Origin: UBA9647 sp049522195
GTDB lineage: Bacteria > Bacteroidota > Ignavibacteria > UBA10030
DNA length: 19,403 bases
Direction: 5' to 3'
NCBI GenBank assembly: GCA_049522195.1
Contig: JBEKOB010000075.1
Location: forward strand, 1 to 19,403
Of this stretch, positions 1 through 6,581 are shown piece after piece. The translations under genes and the position numbers were made by a program. Within the stretch, counting starts at the first letter, position 1, and every line of letters begins with the position of its first letter. A model generated the notes under the pieces. The model saw only the letters and a list, made by a program, of their open reading frames with translations. It made no database searches and had not been told where the DNA came from.

Positions 1-107
1 GCCTGGATTGCTCCGAGTTTGAAGCCACACGTGATCAAGTCCTGCGCGGTCGCGAATGAGAAGACTGAAACGAAAAGGATGGTCAGCAGAACAGATGATA
101 TTCTCAT
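1..107 (-). CDS. Partial secreted protein, N-terminal 35 codons only
   Basis: Only the start of this gene is inside the window; it runs off the left edge. The ATG is at 107-105 and the visible residues form a standard Sec signal peptide: MRISS, then a hydrophobic stretch VLLTILFVSVFSFA ending TAQ. The mature start reads DLITCGFKLGAIQ. A G-x-K-x-G pattern directly after the signal peptide is typical of PorT-like outer-membrane barrels of Bacteroidota, but 15 mature residues are too few to assign a family. No clear Shine-Dalgarno sequence is visible. It lies directly after the repeat at 182-287, on the same strand as the other short genes of this array, so it may be the next gene cassette. Confidence 0.6.
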   Translation of the reverse strand, partial: MRISSVLLTILFVSVFSFATAQDLITCGFKLGAIQ

Positions 108-181
108 TGTGGTTGATTCCTAGTGTTAGGACCAGTGGCAAAACAATGTCCGCCACCTAACCAATTGTTGAGCTACGTTGC

Positions 182-287
182 GCATAACGTTCAGGCAACA
201 CGCCGTTGCGAGCACTTCATATATAGCCGACTTCAGGTTCACCATCGCCTATCCAGTGTGCAAGCGCCGGTTTGCTGTTGGTTAGCT
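182..287 (-). repeat. attC-like imperfect palindrome, copy 1
   Basis: About 106 bp shared with the copy at 978-1080, with long near-identical blocks (for example CACCATCGCCTATCCAGTG and GCCGTTGCGAGCACTTCA). Read on the minus strand it begins AGCTAAC, 12 nt after the stop of the barrel gene at 300-938, and ends GTTATGC. Its two halves are imperfectly self-complementary: the reverse complement of the far half reads GCAACACGCCGTTGCGAGCA, close to GCAAACCGGCGCTTGCACAC in the near half. Integron attC sites have this form: 57-141 nt, imperfect hairpin, ends RYYYAAC and GTTRRRY. Each end heptamer here departs from consensus at one position. That these are repeats is directly visible; calling them attC sites is inference. 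Confidence 0.55.
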
Positions 288-299
288 GCCGCTGCCGTG

Positions 300-938
300 T
301 CAGAATGCAACGCCCAACCAGATGTCGTATGCATTGTTTCGAACGTTGCTCGATGAGGATGAATAGGCGTTGGCAATGTCCGCATTGTAGCGACCCTCGA
401 GGATGAGTGCTACAGGTAGAATGCTCGCGAGTTCGACGCCTAGACCTACGGACACTCCATATGTACTCCTGTTGAAACTGTTGTAAAAGTCGTCGTATCC
501 GTACCACCCAAGAGTCGATTTGAAACCGAGTAGAATATCGCATCGCGGGCCTCCGAACAAGTAAGGCCGCACAACTGGGAGAGGTATGGTGACCTTCAGG
601 AGTGGCAGCAGAGACAAGTAGTCAAGCCGGTTGTCAACGGTTACGTATCGTAGAGGTGCTGGCTCGTTATTCGGCCACAGAAATGTGTTCCTTGTACCTC
701 GTTGGGAGTATTCGACTTGAGTGACGACGGAAACGTAAGGGACATTGAGCCACTCAGCAAAGATTGCCCCATTGAGGCCATTTCTGCGATTGAATTGGTA
801 TGTTTCGGAGTGCCAATCAGTGGAAGTCTGGTTTGCGGAAGTGAATGCTGCCTTGATACCATATGACTTGATGAGTTGAGCAGATGCGATCTGAGTGCTC
901 ATGATCCCAATCAGCAACGTTACGAGTAACTTGTTCAT
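300..938 (-). CDS. PorT-like outer-membrane beta-barrel protein
   Basis: A 212-residue secreted protein. Residues 1-20 are a signal peptide (MNKLLVTLLIGIMSTQIASA, mature start QLIKS). The rest alternates hydrophobic and polar residues with glycine- and aromatic-rich strands, such as LNGAIFAEWL, VTQVEYSQRG, VRPYLFGGP and YGVSVGLGVE, and ends in phenylalanine (WLGVAF), the usual C-terminal signal for BAM-mediated insertion. The order of strands resembles the PorT/OMP_b-brl_2 family of Bacteroidota, so the product is most likely a small outer-membrane barrel; a ligand cannot be named. The ATG at 938 has a strong ribosome site, GAGGAGG, about 4 nt upstream. The gene sits tightly between two related repeats (40 nt before its start, 12 nt after its stop), as a gene does in an integron cassette. 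Confidence 0.8.
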   Translation of the reverse strand: MNKLLVTLLIGIMSTQIASAQLIKSYGIKAAFTSANQTSTDWHSETYQFNRRNGLNGAIFAEWLNVPYVSVVTQVEYSQRGTRNTFLWPNNEPAPLRYVTVDNRLDYLSLLPLLKVTIPLPVVRPYLFGGPRCDILLGFKSTLGWYGYDDFYNSFNRSTYGVSVGLGVELASILPVALILEGRYNADIANAYSSSSSNVRNNAYDIWLGVAF

Positions 939-977
939 ATTGCCTCCTCTGCTTGTGAGACCATGCCCGCCAATGGC

Positions 978-1080
978 AGCTAACGTTTAGGCACAACGCC
1001 GTTGCGAGCACTTCACATCTTGCCAACCTCTGTTTCACCATCGCCTATCCAGTGTGCAAGCGGCGGTTTGCTGGTTGCTA
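978..1080 (-). repeat. attC-like imperfect palindrome, copy 2
   Basis: Second copy of the 182-287 element, downstream of the gene at 1138-1731 (57 nt after its stop). On the minus strand it ends GTTAGCT at 984-978. This is exactly the reverse complement of AGCTAAC, which opens copy 1 on the far side of the barrel gene. Such complementarity between the two ends of one gene-plus-repeat unit is expected for an excisable integron cassette. The near end on the minus strand, TAGCAAC at 1080-1074, is a poorer match to RYYYAAC. Internally it differs from copy 1 mainly around 1010-1035, the hairpin tip. Confidence 0.55.
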
Positions 1081-1137
1081 GCCGCCGCGCAGCCGACACC
1101 ATGAGGGAACTGTGAGCATTGATACTTGCCCAATAAG

Positions 1138-1731
1138 TTAGATGTCTCCCGCTTGAATGCAGATCAAAAATCCGCCGAAGGATCTTGTTGGATTGAGATT
1201 CCCAGCCAGCGACAATCCGATTCCAAAATAGCGGAACGGCGTGAAAAATATCTGTATGTCAAGAGATACACCTACTGAAGTGATTTTCACAGCCTCGTGA
1301 TTCAAACCGTACGGAGGCTGATTCAAAAGGGCACCACGATGGAGGCTGTTCACAAGGCCGAGACCGATTGAAAATGCGTTGTAACCCGCGCCAGCCTCGA
1401 AGCGTCTGCCATACAAAACACCGAATTCAGTCTCCTTCTCTTCGGGTATCGGGGAGCGCGGCTCAACAAGGGAAGTAATACTCTCTTCAATTCGAAATGC
1501 GCGAATCGTGAAAACTTCGTTGCCGCGCTGATGAGAGATTCCAATCCTTCCGCAGAATCCAGAACTTGTCGAGAGCGTGCCTCCACCAAATCCTAAGCTA
1601 GCCCAAGTAGACGTCTCCTGAGTACTATCCAGATCGTGACTCACGGAAGCGATGGCTTCAAACCTGAATAGCAGCAAAGCGAAAACAGCGATCGATATGT
1701 GCGACATTCGTGGTGCCAATGTTTTCTTCAA
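1138..1731 (-). CDS. Secreted barrel-like protein of unknown function
   Basis: A 197-residue protein if translation begins at TTG 1731 (MKKTLAPR), or 189 residues from ATG 1707 (MSHISIAVFALLLFRFEAIA). Neither start has a good Shine-Dalgarno site. The longer form gives the more usual lysine-rich signal-peptide start, so I kept it. After the signal peptide come glycine-rich amphipathic strands (WASLGFGGGTLSTSSGFCGRIG, split by turns), a short charged loop PRSPIPEEKETE, and further strand-like segments FSIGLGLVNSL, VSLDIQIFFTP and FGIGLSLAGNL. This composition fits a small outer-membrane barrel or surface protein, but it does not end in an aromatic residue and I do not recognise a family. It lies between a full attC-like repeat downstream and a half copy upstream. 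Confidence 0.6.
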   Translation of the reverse strand: MKKTLAPRMSHISIAVFALLLFRFEAIASVSHDLDSTQETSTWASLGFGGGTLSTSSGFCGRIGISHQRGNEVFTIRAFRIEESITSLVEPRSPIPEEKETEFGVLYGRRFEAGAGYNAFSIGLGLVNSLHRGALLNQPPYGLNHEAVKITSVGVSLDIQIFFTPFRYFGIGLSLAGNLNPTRSFGGFLICIQAGDI

Positions 1732-1740
1732 TCACACGCC

Positions 1741-1783
1741 AGTTATACTTCGGTTAGGCAAACCGCAGTGCCGTTGCGAACTT
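1741..1783 (-). repeat. Degenerate half copy of the attC-like repeat
   Basis: The plus strand here reads GTTAGGCAAACCGC, then AGT, then GCCGTTGCGAACTT. This aligns with the outer half of copies 1 and 2 (GTTCAGGCAACACGCCGTTGCGAGCACTT in pieces). The partner half (the CACCATCGCCTATCCAGTG side) is missing; the stop codon of the next gene lies only about 25 nt away. On the minus strand the outer heptamer reads TATAACT, far from GTTRRRY, so this copy would be a decayed or truncated site. Confidence 0.4.
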
Positions 1784-1806
1784 TCTGAAAGAAGTATATT
1801 CGGGAT

Positions 1807-2481
1807 TCACTTTATCAGCAAACTGTCGATCTCCTTCACATCTTCCACGACACGACTAATCGGTTTGTCAATCCCATAGTAGAACACGCTATTGTCCTTG
1901 ATCGTAAATTTGGACAGCTCGTCGACTACGAAAACGTTGCTCTGCAAATGTAGCCCATGCCTCTGAAAGTAGCTTCTGTAGACAGTGGTCAAATACGAAT
2001 CCTTTTCAGGATAGTGCATGAAAAGGAGGACTTCTTCTCCGACCCGGAATCGGGGCTCAGGGAATACTATTATGGACTCATTCCCTGATTTCGACAGAGG
2101 GCCACTCTCTAGCAGTATTTCAACAGTTTTGAGATCCTTGTTTTCACCCTTCAAAACCTCCGTCACGCTGATCCGAGCCTTTGAACGAAAAGGATCTGTT
2201 TTAGATGCTGGCATTTTTATGATGGAATCCACCCGACCTCTGATTACGCAATCGGAGAGCGCGGCACGAACCTTCTCGTCCCAATATTTGTATCCACGCA
2301 AAGAAGTTCGGACATCAACTCCTTTTTGCTTCAATTTTGTCAGCAGTTCTTCTGTTAAACCAAATTTCTTAATGATTTCCTGCTCCGCGGCTTGACGTGC
2401 TCTCTCTGCTTGATCTTGCGCGTTGGTGACGATGGGAACAAATAAAACAAGGCTCAGTAAGCATCTCGAAAGACTATTCAT
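1807..2481 (-). CDS. Secreted hypothetical protein
   Basis: A 224-residue protein with a clear Sec signal peptide (MNSLSRCLLSLVLFVPIVTNA, mature start QDQAERARQ). I chose ATG 2481, not the longer frame, because it places the signal peptide at the N terminus. Mature residues about 20-65 are charged and helical (QDQAERARQAAEQEIIKKFG, then LTEELLTKLKQKGVDV). The rest has the pattern of small secreted proteins built as a beta-barrel around CVIRGRVDSI, ISVTEVLKG, VEILLESG and FRVGEEVLLFMHY, similar to loosely defined OB/netrin-like folds seen in many bacterial surface proteins. No catalytic motif is visible. The half repeat at 1741-1783 follows its stop, so it may once have been a cassette gene as well. 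Confidence 0.65.
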   Translation of the reverse strand: MNSLSRCLLSLVLFVPIVTNAQDQAERARQAAEQEIIKKFGLTEELLTKLKQKGVDVRTSLRGYKYWDEKVRAALSDCVIRGRVDSIIKMPASKTDPFRSKARISVTEVLKGENKDLKTVEILLESGPLSKSGNESIIVFPEPRFRVGEEVLLFMHYPEKDSYLTTVYRSYFQRHGLHLQSNVFVVDELSKFTIKDNSVFYYGIDKPISRVVEDVKEIDSLLIK

Positions 2482-2544
2482 CGACGTTTGTTTTCTTTGA
2501 CCAATGCCATGTAAAAATGGCAGCAGCATCGCAATGGCTTGATA

Positions 2545-3693
2545 CTATTTCAACAATATCATTTTTTTCGTCTCCACGAATTCTCCTGCCTGCAGGCGAT
2601 AGAAGTAGATTCCGCTGGGCATCCCAGATCCATCCCACTGCACTTTGTAGACGCCCGGTTGGCCTACTTCATCCACGAGCGTGGAGACCTCTCTGCCAAG
2701 AACATCAAATACCTTGAGTGTCACCGCACTGATCGCTGACAGCTGAAAGCTGACCGCTGTGGTTGGATTGAATGGGTTAGGGTAATTCTGACCCAATCCA
2801 AATTGTGCTGGCATCGAATTCTCTGCTGGTTCAACCGAGCTCGTCCGTACTACCGTGAATTGCCTTGTTTGAGACCACGGTCCCCATACGCCGTTGTTGA
2901 ATGCGGAAACATGCCAGAAATATTTTGTGCCATAGTTCAATGGACCTACGACTTGTGAAGTGGTTGAAGTTGTGTCATCGAAGACGAACGTCATAAATGA
3001 GGAAGTGTAAGGCGAAACTTGGACAACATAGTACGTTGCTCCATCGGATGGACTCCATCGGAGTATTGGACTGGCAGAAATGTTGACTGCACTGTCTGCC
3101 GGAGCGACAAGTGCCGGCGGCTCTCCTGGATACTGAACGCCATTGACGATGGCCGAACGCAACTCACTCGGTATCTGTGCACCCATGTAGACCAGGCCAA
3201 CATTCGGCGCAAGCCAGTCAGTGCGATTGTAGGATGTGCCTTGAGCTCGAATTTGAATTCGCTGGCAATTCAGAAATTTTCCTGCAGGCACAACCACCGT
3301 GTCTGTTCGGCTCTGCAATGTCGCAATGAAATTCCAGGTCATAGTGGAAGTAATTGGCAACTCGAAATTCCATGTATCCCCAACCAGCGAGGACAAATTG
3401 TATATCACCTGCTCCCGGCCCTGGCTGAGGCAGTACACCTTTCCATCAGCGACAGCAGAAATAGTATCGGCAGGCCAAATCCCGGGGAAATGAAAGTAGG
3501 TCTTGCCGTTGATCTGAAAGCTGTCCCTAAGGACAATTTGAGCAACGACGATGACATTGCTTGTGTTTGCTTCGTAGAAATCCCATCTATTTCCGATCGA
3601 TGTAGGGAAATAAGACGCCGGATTGATCTGCGCGATCGAACAACATACTGTGGCGAACCCAAGAGCAAGCACGCCACAACAAGTCTTTTTCAT
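2545..3693 (-). CDS. T9SS-exported protein with fibronectin III-like domain and type A sorting domain
   Basis: A 382-residue cell-surface or secreted protein. Signal peptide at residues 1-22 (MKKTCCGVLALGFATVCCSI, AQ). Residues about 23-190 form an N-terminal domain beginning NPASYFPTSIGNRWDFYE, of unknown function. Residues about 192-282 are fibronectin III-like, with the ALVAPADSAVNISASPILRW opening and YFWHVSAFNNGVWGPWSQTR. The last 85 residues are a T9SS type A sorting domain: FGLGQNYPNPFNPTT, VFDVLGREVSTLVDE, GIYFYRLQAG and the end KKMILLK. In Bacteroidota such domains carry cargo through the outer membrane and are usually removed and replaced by a surface anchor. ATG 3693 begins the signal peptide; ATG 3699 (MHMKK) sits 3 nt after AAAGG and could also be used. 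The longer frame upstream lacks signal-peptide logic. Confidence 0.85.
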   Translation of the reverse strand: MKKTCCGVLALGFATVCCSIAQINPASYFPTSIGNRWDFYEANTSNVIVVAQIVLRDSFQINGKTYFHFPGIWPADTISAVADGKVYCLSQGREQVIYNLSSLVGDTWNFELPITSTMTWNFIATLQSRTDTVVVPAGKFLNCQRIQIRAQGTSYNRTDWLAPNVGLVYMGAQIPSELRSAIVNGVQYPGEPPALVAPADSAVNISASPILRWSPSDGATYYVVQVSPYTSSFMTFVFDDTTSTTSQVVGPLNYGTKYFWHVSAFNNGVWGPWSQTRQFTVVRTSSVEPAENSMPAQFGLGQNYPNPFNPTTAVSFQLSAISAVTLKVFDVLGREVSTLVDEVGQPGVYKVQWDGSGMPSGIYFYRLQAGEFVETKKMILLK

Positions 3694-3915
3694 GTGCATT
3701 CGCCTTTGAGCGAAAGATGTGCGCAGCCTTGTCTTGTGAAATTCTGACTTAAACCTAGCACGACCATCCTTTGCCACGAGCCACGTACTGACCCTTGCCA
3801 GGTGATCGTCACCATCACCCAAAATTGTTGTTGAAAACAAGCGCCAATGCGGACCGGAAGGTCACACCCTCGAAAATATAAACTAAGCGAGTTCCTTTGT
3901 TGGCAACCTGATTGC

Positions 3916-4497
3916 TCACTCTGACTTCCTCAACGGCCTTATTTCGAAATGGAAGATCATATCACGCGCAGGCATGAAGTTTTCCATCTCCCAGTAGTAA
4001 ATCTTTTCGCCTTGAATTATATATGACCTAACAGGCGGATAGCTAAAATCCTTGACAACTAAAGAGCCGGGCACGAGCAGTTTATATTCACAATGATTGA
4101 GCGGTTTACCCCATCCCTGGGTAGTTCGTAATATATACACAGCACTGTCACTGTTTAATTTCTGCCTGTAGCCAATCTGGAATAATGCTGTATCATGCGG
4201 ACCAATGAATAAGTGGAATGATATCCCACTCGTGCCGTCCAAATTGTAGCGGGTATTTTGTGCCGCTGAAATATTATAAACACGGATTGAATCTATCTTC
4301 TCACCGCAACAATTCGGAAACGGATAAGAAATATCGGTGGCGATGGGCTTATCTGAATTATTCGAGAACCAGTAATAGCCCTCAACGTCCAGATGCACAC
4401 CGTCAAGACGGAATGTGATATCTTCTCTAAAGAAATCTGCTCTTTGACCAAAAGCGAACGAACAGATGAGGAGCTGCAAAAAGAACAGTATTCTCAT
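3916..4497 (-). CDS. Secreted hypothetical protein, coupled to the T9SS gene upstream
   Basis: A 193-residue protein with a short signal peptide (MRILFFLQLLICSFAFG, mature start QRADFF). The mature part looks all-beta: ITFRLDGVHLDVEGYYWFSN, ISYPFPNCCGEKIDSIRVYN, ALFQIGYRQKL and YKLLVPGSLVV. The pattern of a wet domain with strands around YYWFSNNSDKP and a late FHFEIRPL resembles uncharacterised secreted proteins of the DUF4424 type, but I would not assign it. Three cysteines (NCCGEK and NHCEYK) could form a disulfide. The ATG lies 1 nt after the TGA of the upstream T9SS protein (TGA-T-ATG), with no Shine-Dalgarno sequence of its own, so translation is probably coupled. The two products are likely made in fixed ratio. 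Confidence 0.7.
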   Translation of the reverse strand: MRILFFLQLLICSFAFGQRADFFREDITFRLDGVHLDVEGYYWFSNNSDKPIATDISYPFPNCCGEKIDSIRVYNISAAQNTRYNLDGTSGISFHLFIGPHDTALFQIGYRQKLNSDSAVYILRTTQGWGKPLNHCEYKLLVPGSLVVKDFSYPPVRSYIIQGEKIYYWEMENFMPARDMIFHFEIRPLRKSE

Positions 4498-4498
4498 A

Positions 4499-5653
4499 TC
4501 ATTTGAGCAAAATCATCGAGCCGGTCGTGAGTACTTGCGTGTCAATAATGAGCTTGTAGTAATAGATACCGGAAGGCATTATACTACCGCCAGCATCTCT
4601 GCCGTCCCAAGACACGGATCCGCCTTCTCTAATTGGAATAGTTCTCACAAGCTGTCCGTTGAGATTAGCGATAGTGATATTTCCAGTCTTCTTCTTCAAT
4701 CTGTCAGGTAGTTTTACGAAGAATGTTGTCGATAGATTAAATGGGTTCGGGTAGTTTATCAATTTCAACTCGTCATTCATTTTAGATACATCGCTCTTTA
4801 CTGAAGTAACAATATATCGGTTGTCCTTAAGATGTATGTCATGGACAACAACGGTATCTGGACGAATATCCTTCAATTCAAACGGTTCTATCGCCACAGA
4901 ATCTATCCATCCCTCAAAATCCACCAGTCTGACCGTGAGGCTAACTGGCGAACACAATGTCGGAAAGATTTTTGAAGTGTATGTCCCATTGGAATCTATC
5001 GAAAGCGGAGTCTCCAATACGAAATAGCAAGGCGAAGCCGGTAACACTTTGAGCTTGGTTACGATTTTATTATCCCTATCGTAAATATATCCCTTCAGTG
5101 TGCCGCTCAATCCAATCGTATCATTTACAACACCCAGAGAAGGACTTTTCGTAACACAGTCAATCGTAATGGGGTTGCTGGAATACATGTAGGAATATCG
5201 CAAGATAGAATAACCTGAAACTGGCCGTCCCACGGTTGCACCCGGATAGTTCCCGAAAATGACTGAATCGATCCTGACAAGTCTTGTGATGGGAGAATTG
5301 GGATTTGTAGAATAAGTGTAAATGACAATCTTATCTCCTTCCCGATTAATCACCAATGGAGTTGTGAGACTATCGGATGTGATAATGCCAATTTGTGTTC
5401 TATTAGGGGGATATGAAAGGTTCAGCCTTGCCTGTTTGTCCGATATTCTAAAAACGATGCTGTCGATGGTTCCTACATACGACGAAATGCTAATTTCCAC
5501 TGTCCAGTTGTTATTATTATCGAAGACCAATTCCGAAAATCTGGCAAAAGGAACACCATCGATAGGATTTGACCAGAGGAAAAACTGCACACTAAACACA
5601 AAAGGCAAAAACATTATCGCCTTCCTCAATAGATCACTACCTCTGTCATACAT
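4499..5653 (-). CDS. T9SS-exported protein with type A sorting domain
   Basis: A 384-residue protein. N-terminal signal peptide MYDRGSDLLRKAIMFLPFVF followed by SVQFFLWSNP. I chose ATG 5653 because GGTGG lies 4 nt upstream; ATG 5668 and ATG 5614 are alternatives in the same frame. The middle (about residues 45-290) is beta-rich with asparagine- and serine-rich loops (VFDNNNNWTVEISISSYVG) and no family I recognise. The last 87 residues are a T9SS type A sorting domain: LINYPNPFNLSTTFFVKLP, ITIANLNGQLVRTIP, SWDGRDAGGSIMPSGIYYYK and the end GSMILLK. In place of the usual YPNPFNP it has YPNPFNL. It is the first gene of a two-gene unit with the coupled gene 3916-4497, and follows the palindromic block at 5654-5952. 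Confidence 0.8.
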   Translation of the reverse strand: MYDRGSDLLRKAIMFLPFVFSVQFFLWSNPIDGVPFARFSELVFDNNNNWTVEISISSYVGTIDSIVFRISDKQARLNLSYPPNRTQIGIITSDSLTTPLVINREGDKIVIYTYSTNPNSPITRLVRIDSVIFGNYPGATVGRPVSGYSILRYSYMYSSNPITIDCVTKSPSLGVVNDTIGLSGTLKGYIYDRDNKIVTKLKVLPASPCYFVLETPLSIDSNGTYTSKIFPTLCSPVSLTVRLVDFEGWIDSVAIEPFELKDIRPDTVVVHDIHLKDNRYIVTSVKSDVSKMNDELKLINYPNPFNLSTTFFVKLPDRLKKKTGNITIANLNGQLVRTIPIREGGSVSWDGRDAGGSIMPSGIYYYKLIIDTQVLTTGSMILLK

Positions 5654-5952
5654 TGAGCCACCTGACATTAATTACAATGATCTCCCCTACTAGCTCACGA
5701 GCGCCGGCTTGCTTACCTCCATTTATCCAGACTTGTCCCGATCTTTTCGATCGGGACGTTCTTCGTCGGGGTTTACCCCCATCCTGGGCGACGCTGAGCG
5801 CTTGTCCGCGATCTTGTTTGGCGGAAGTCCCGATGATGCTTACCGGGACGAGTCGAAACGGTGTCGAAGGATCGGGGCCCGCCATGATCCACCCTTTGGC
5901 GGCTCTACTCTCCATCATTTTGTCGGGCCACCACAGTCTGTTTCCCTTCGGT
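5654..5952. repeat. Gene-free block with two related GGGA-type hairpins
   Basis: About 300 bp with no convincing gene. It holds a perfect 8-bp hairpin at 5736-5756 (TCCCGATC, loop TTTTC, GATCGGGA) and a second, looser one of the same length at 5828-5848 (TCCCG, 11-nt loop, CGGGA). Both are followed by CG, and similar GGGG/CCCC-rich motifs occur between them. Both strands stay open for over 100 codons, but the hypothetical products are arginine- and proline-rich, lack signal peptides unlike every neighbour, and overlap known genes. The block resembles a dispersed intergenic repeat more than a coding gene. It must also hold any promoter for the T9SS gene at 4499-5653. Confidence 0.4.
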
Positions 5953-6513
5953 TTAGTCGGGGCCATAAACCTTCGTAGTCCCCGTGTTCGCATCAACAGT
6001 GAACAGAAGAAATCTGGTGTTGTCATCCTTTGAATAATAACTTATCCACCAGTTCGTAGTCGGATTAGGCACGACGGGCTCTCCCATATACGCAAAAATT
6101 GTAAAACGCGGATTGGCCGTTCTAAACTGAGCCCCTCCGTTTCGTTCTGCAAAACCGAGAGCCGCATCGCTGTTAAACCATGGATGCGCAATAATCGCGG
6201 ATCCGACCCTCATCGCCGAGTTGCTATCAAAGGCGACACTGTTCGAAGTAGCGTGAAACCAATACGCGGTCGGAGGCATCGATGCATCGATGAACTCGTA
6301 TTGCCATTCTCCTGATGTACCATCGGGACCAACATCTCTGCCATTGACAGACATCAGGTGCAATCCTTTGCCAAAACCCGACGCGAGGGAATTGACATTT
6401 CCTAACCTCTGCTGCGCAGTGTTGCTCGCTGGGCCGGGCTCGGGGCCAACTGAATAATGATTGCATCCGATGAAGAAGGCACCGAGACAGCACATCAATA
6501 TTGATTTTTTCAT
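5953..6513 (-). CDS. Small lipoprotein of unknown function
   Basis: A 186-residue predicted lipoprotein. ATG 6513 is chosen because GGAGG lies 5 nt upstream and the next residues are a lipoprotein signal (MKKSILMCCLGAFFIGC, acylated Cys at 17); a TTG start at 6540 is in frame but less plausible. After a linker NHYSVGPEPGPASNTAQQRL, the domain has tryptophan- and tyrosine-rich segments: GEWQYEFIDASMPPTAYWFH, IIAHPWFNSDAALGFAERNG, WWISYYSKDDNTRFLLFTVD and ANTGTTKVYGPD. The final segment, a strand followed by a short hairpin ending ANTGxxxVY, is like a PepSY-type repeat end, but this is only a resemblance. It is likely anchored in the outer membrane. It follows the barrel gene 6582-7979 by 68 nt on the same strand. 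Confidence 0.75.
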   Translation of the reverse strand: MKKSILMCCLGAFFIGCNHYSVGPEPGPASNTAQQRLGNVNSLASGFGKGLHLMSVNGRDVGPDGTSGEWQYEFIDASMPPTAYWFHATSNSVAFDSNSAMRVGSAIIAHPWFNSDAALGFAERNGGAQFRTANPRFTIFAYMGEPVVPNPTTNWWISYYSKDDNTRFLLFTVDANTGTTKVYGPD

Positions 6514-6536
6514 TTCATCCTCCGCATCCCCTATTT

Positions 6537-6555
6537 CCAACGTCGCTCACGTTGG
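6537..6555 (-). other. Stem-loop between barrel gene and lipoprotein gene
   Basis: A perfect 7-bp inverted repeat (CCAACGT, 5-nt loop CGCTC, ACGTTGG) in the 68-nt spacer, 24 nt before the lipoprotein ATG. It is not followed by a T-run on either strand, so it is not a standard intrinsic terminator. It could modulate read-through or mRNA ends between the two genes. Confidence 0.35.
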
Positions 6556-6581
6556 ACGATGTTCGGCGCTGGGTCAATTGT

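Noticed and set aside
2505..2522. TGCCAT/ATGGCA hairpin as a terminator of the gene at 2545-3693
   Set aside because: A 6-bp stem that is not followed by a T-run on the minus strand; too weak to list as a feature.
5646..6033. Two overlapping 126-codon open frames on opposite strands
   Set aside because: They overlap each other and the lipoprotein gene, lack signal peptides, and translate to Arg/Pro-rich sequence of repeat-like origin.
6537..6555. GTCCAAC/GTTGGAA heptamers as an attC core
   Set aside because: The two arms are only five nucleotides apart; attC sites need tens of bases between the outer boxes.
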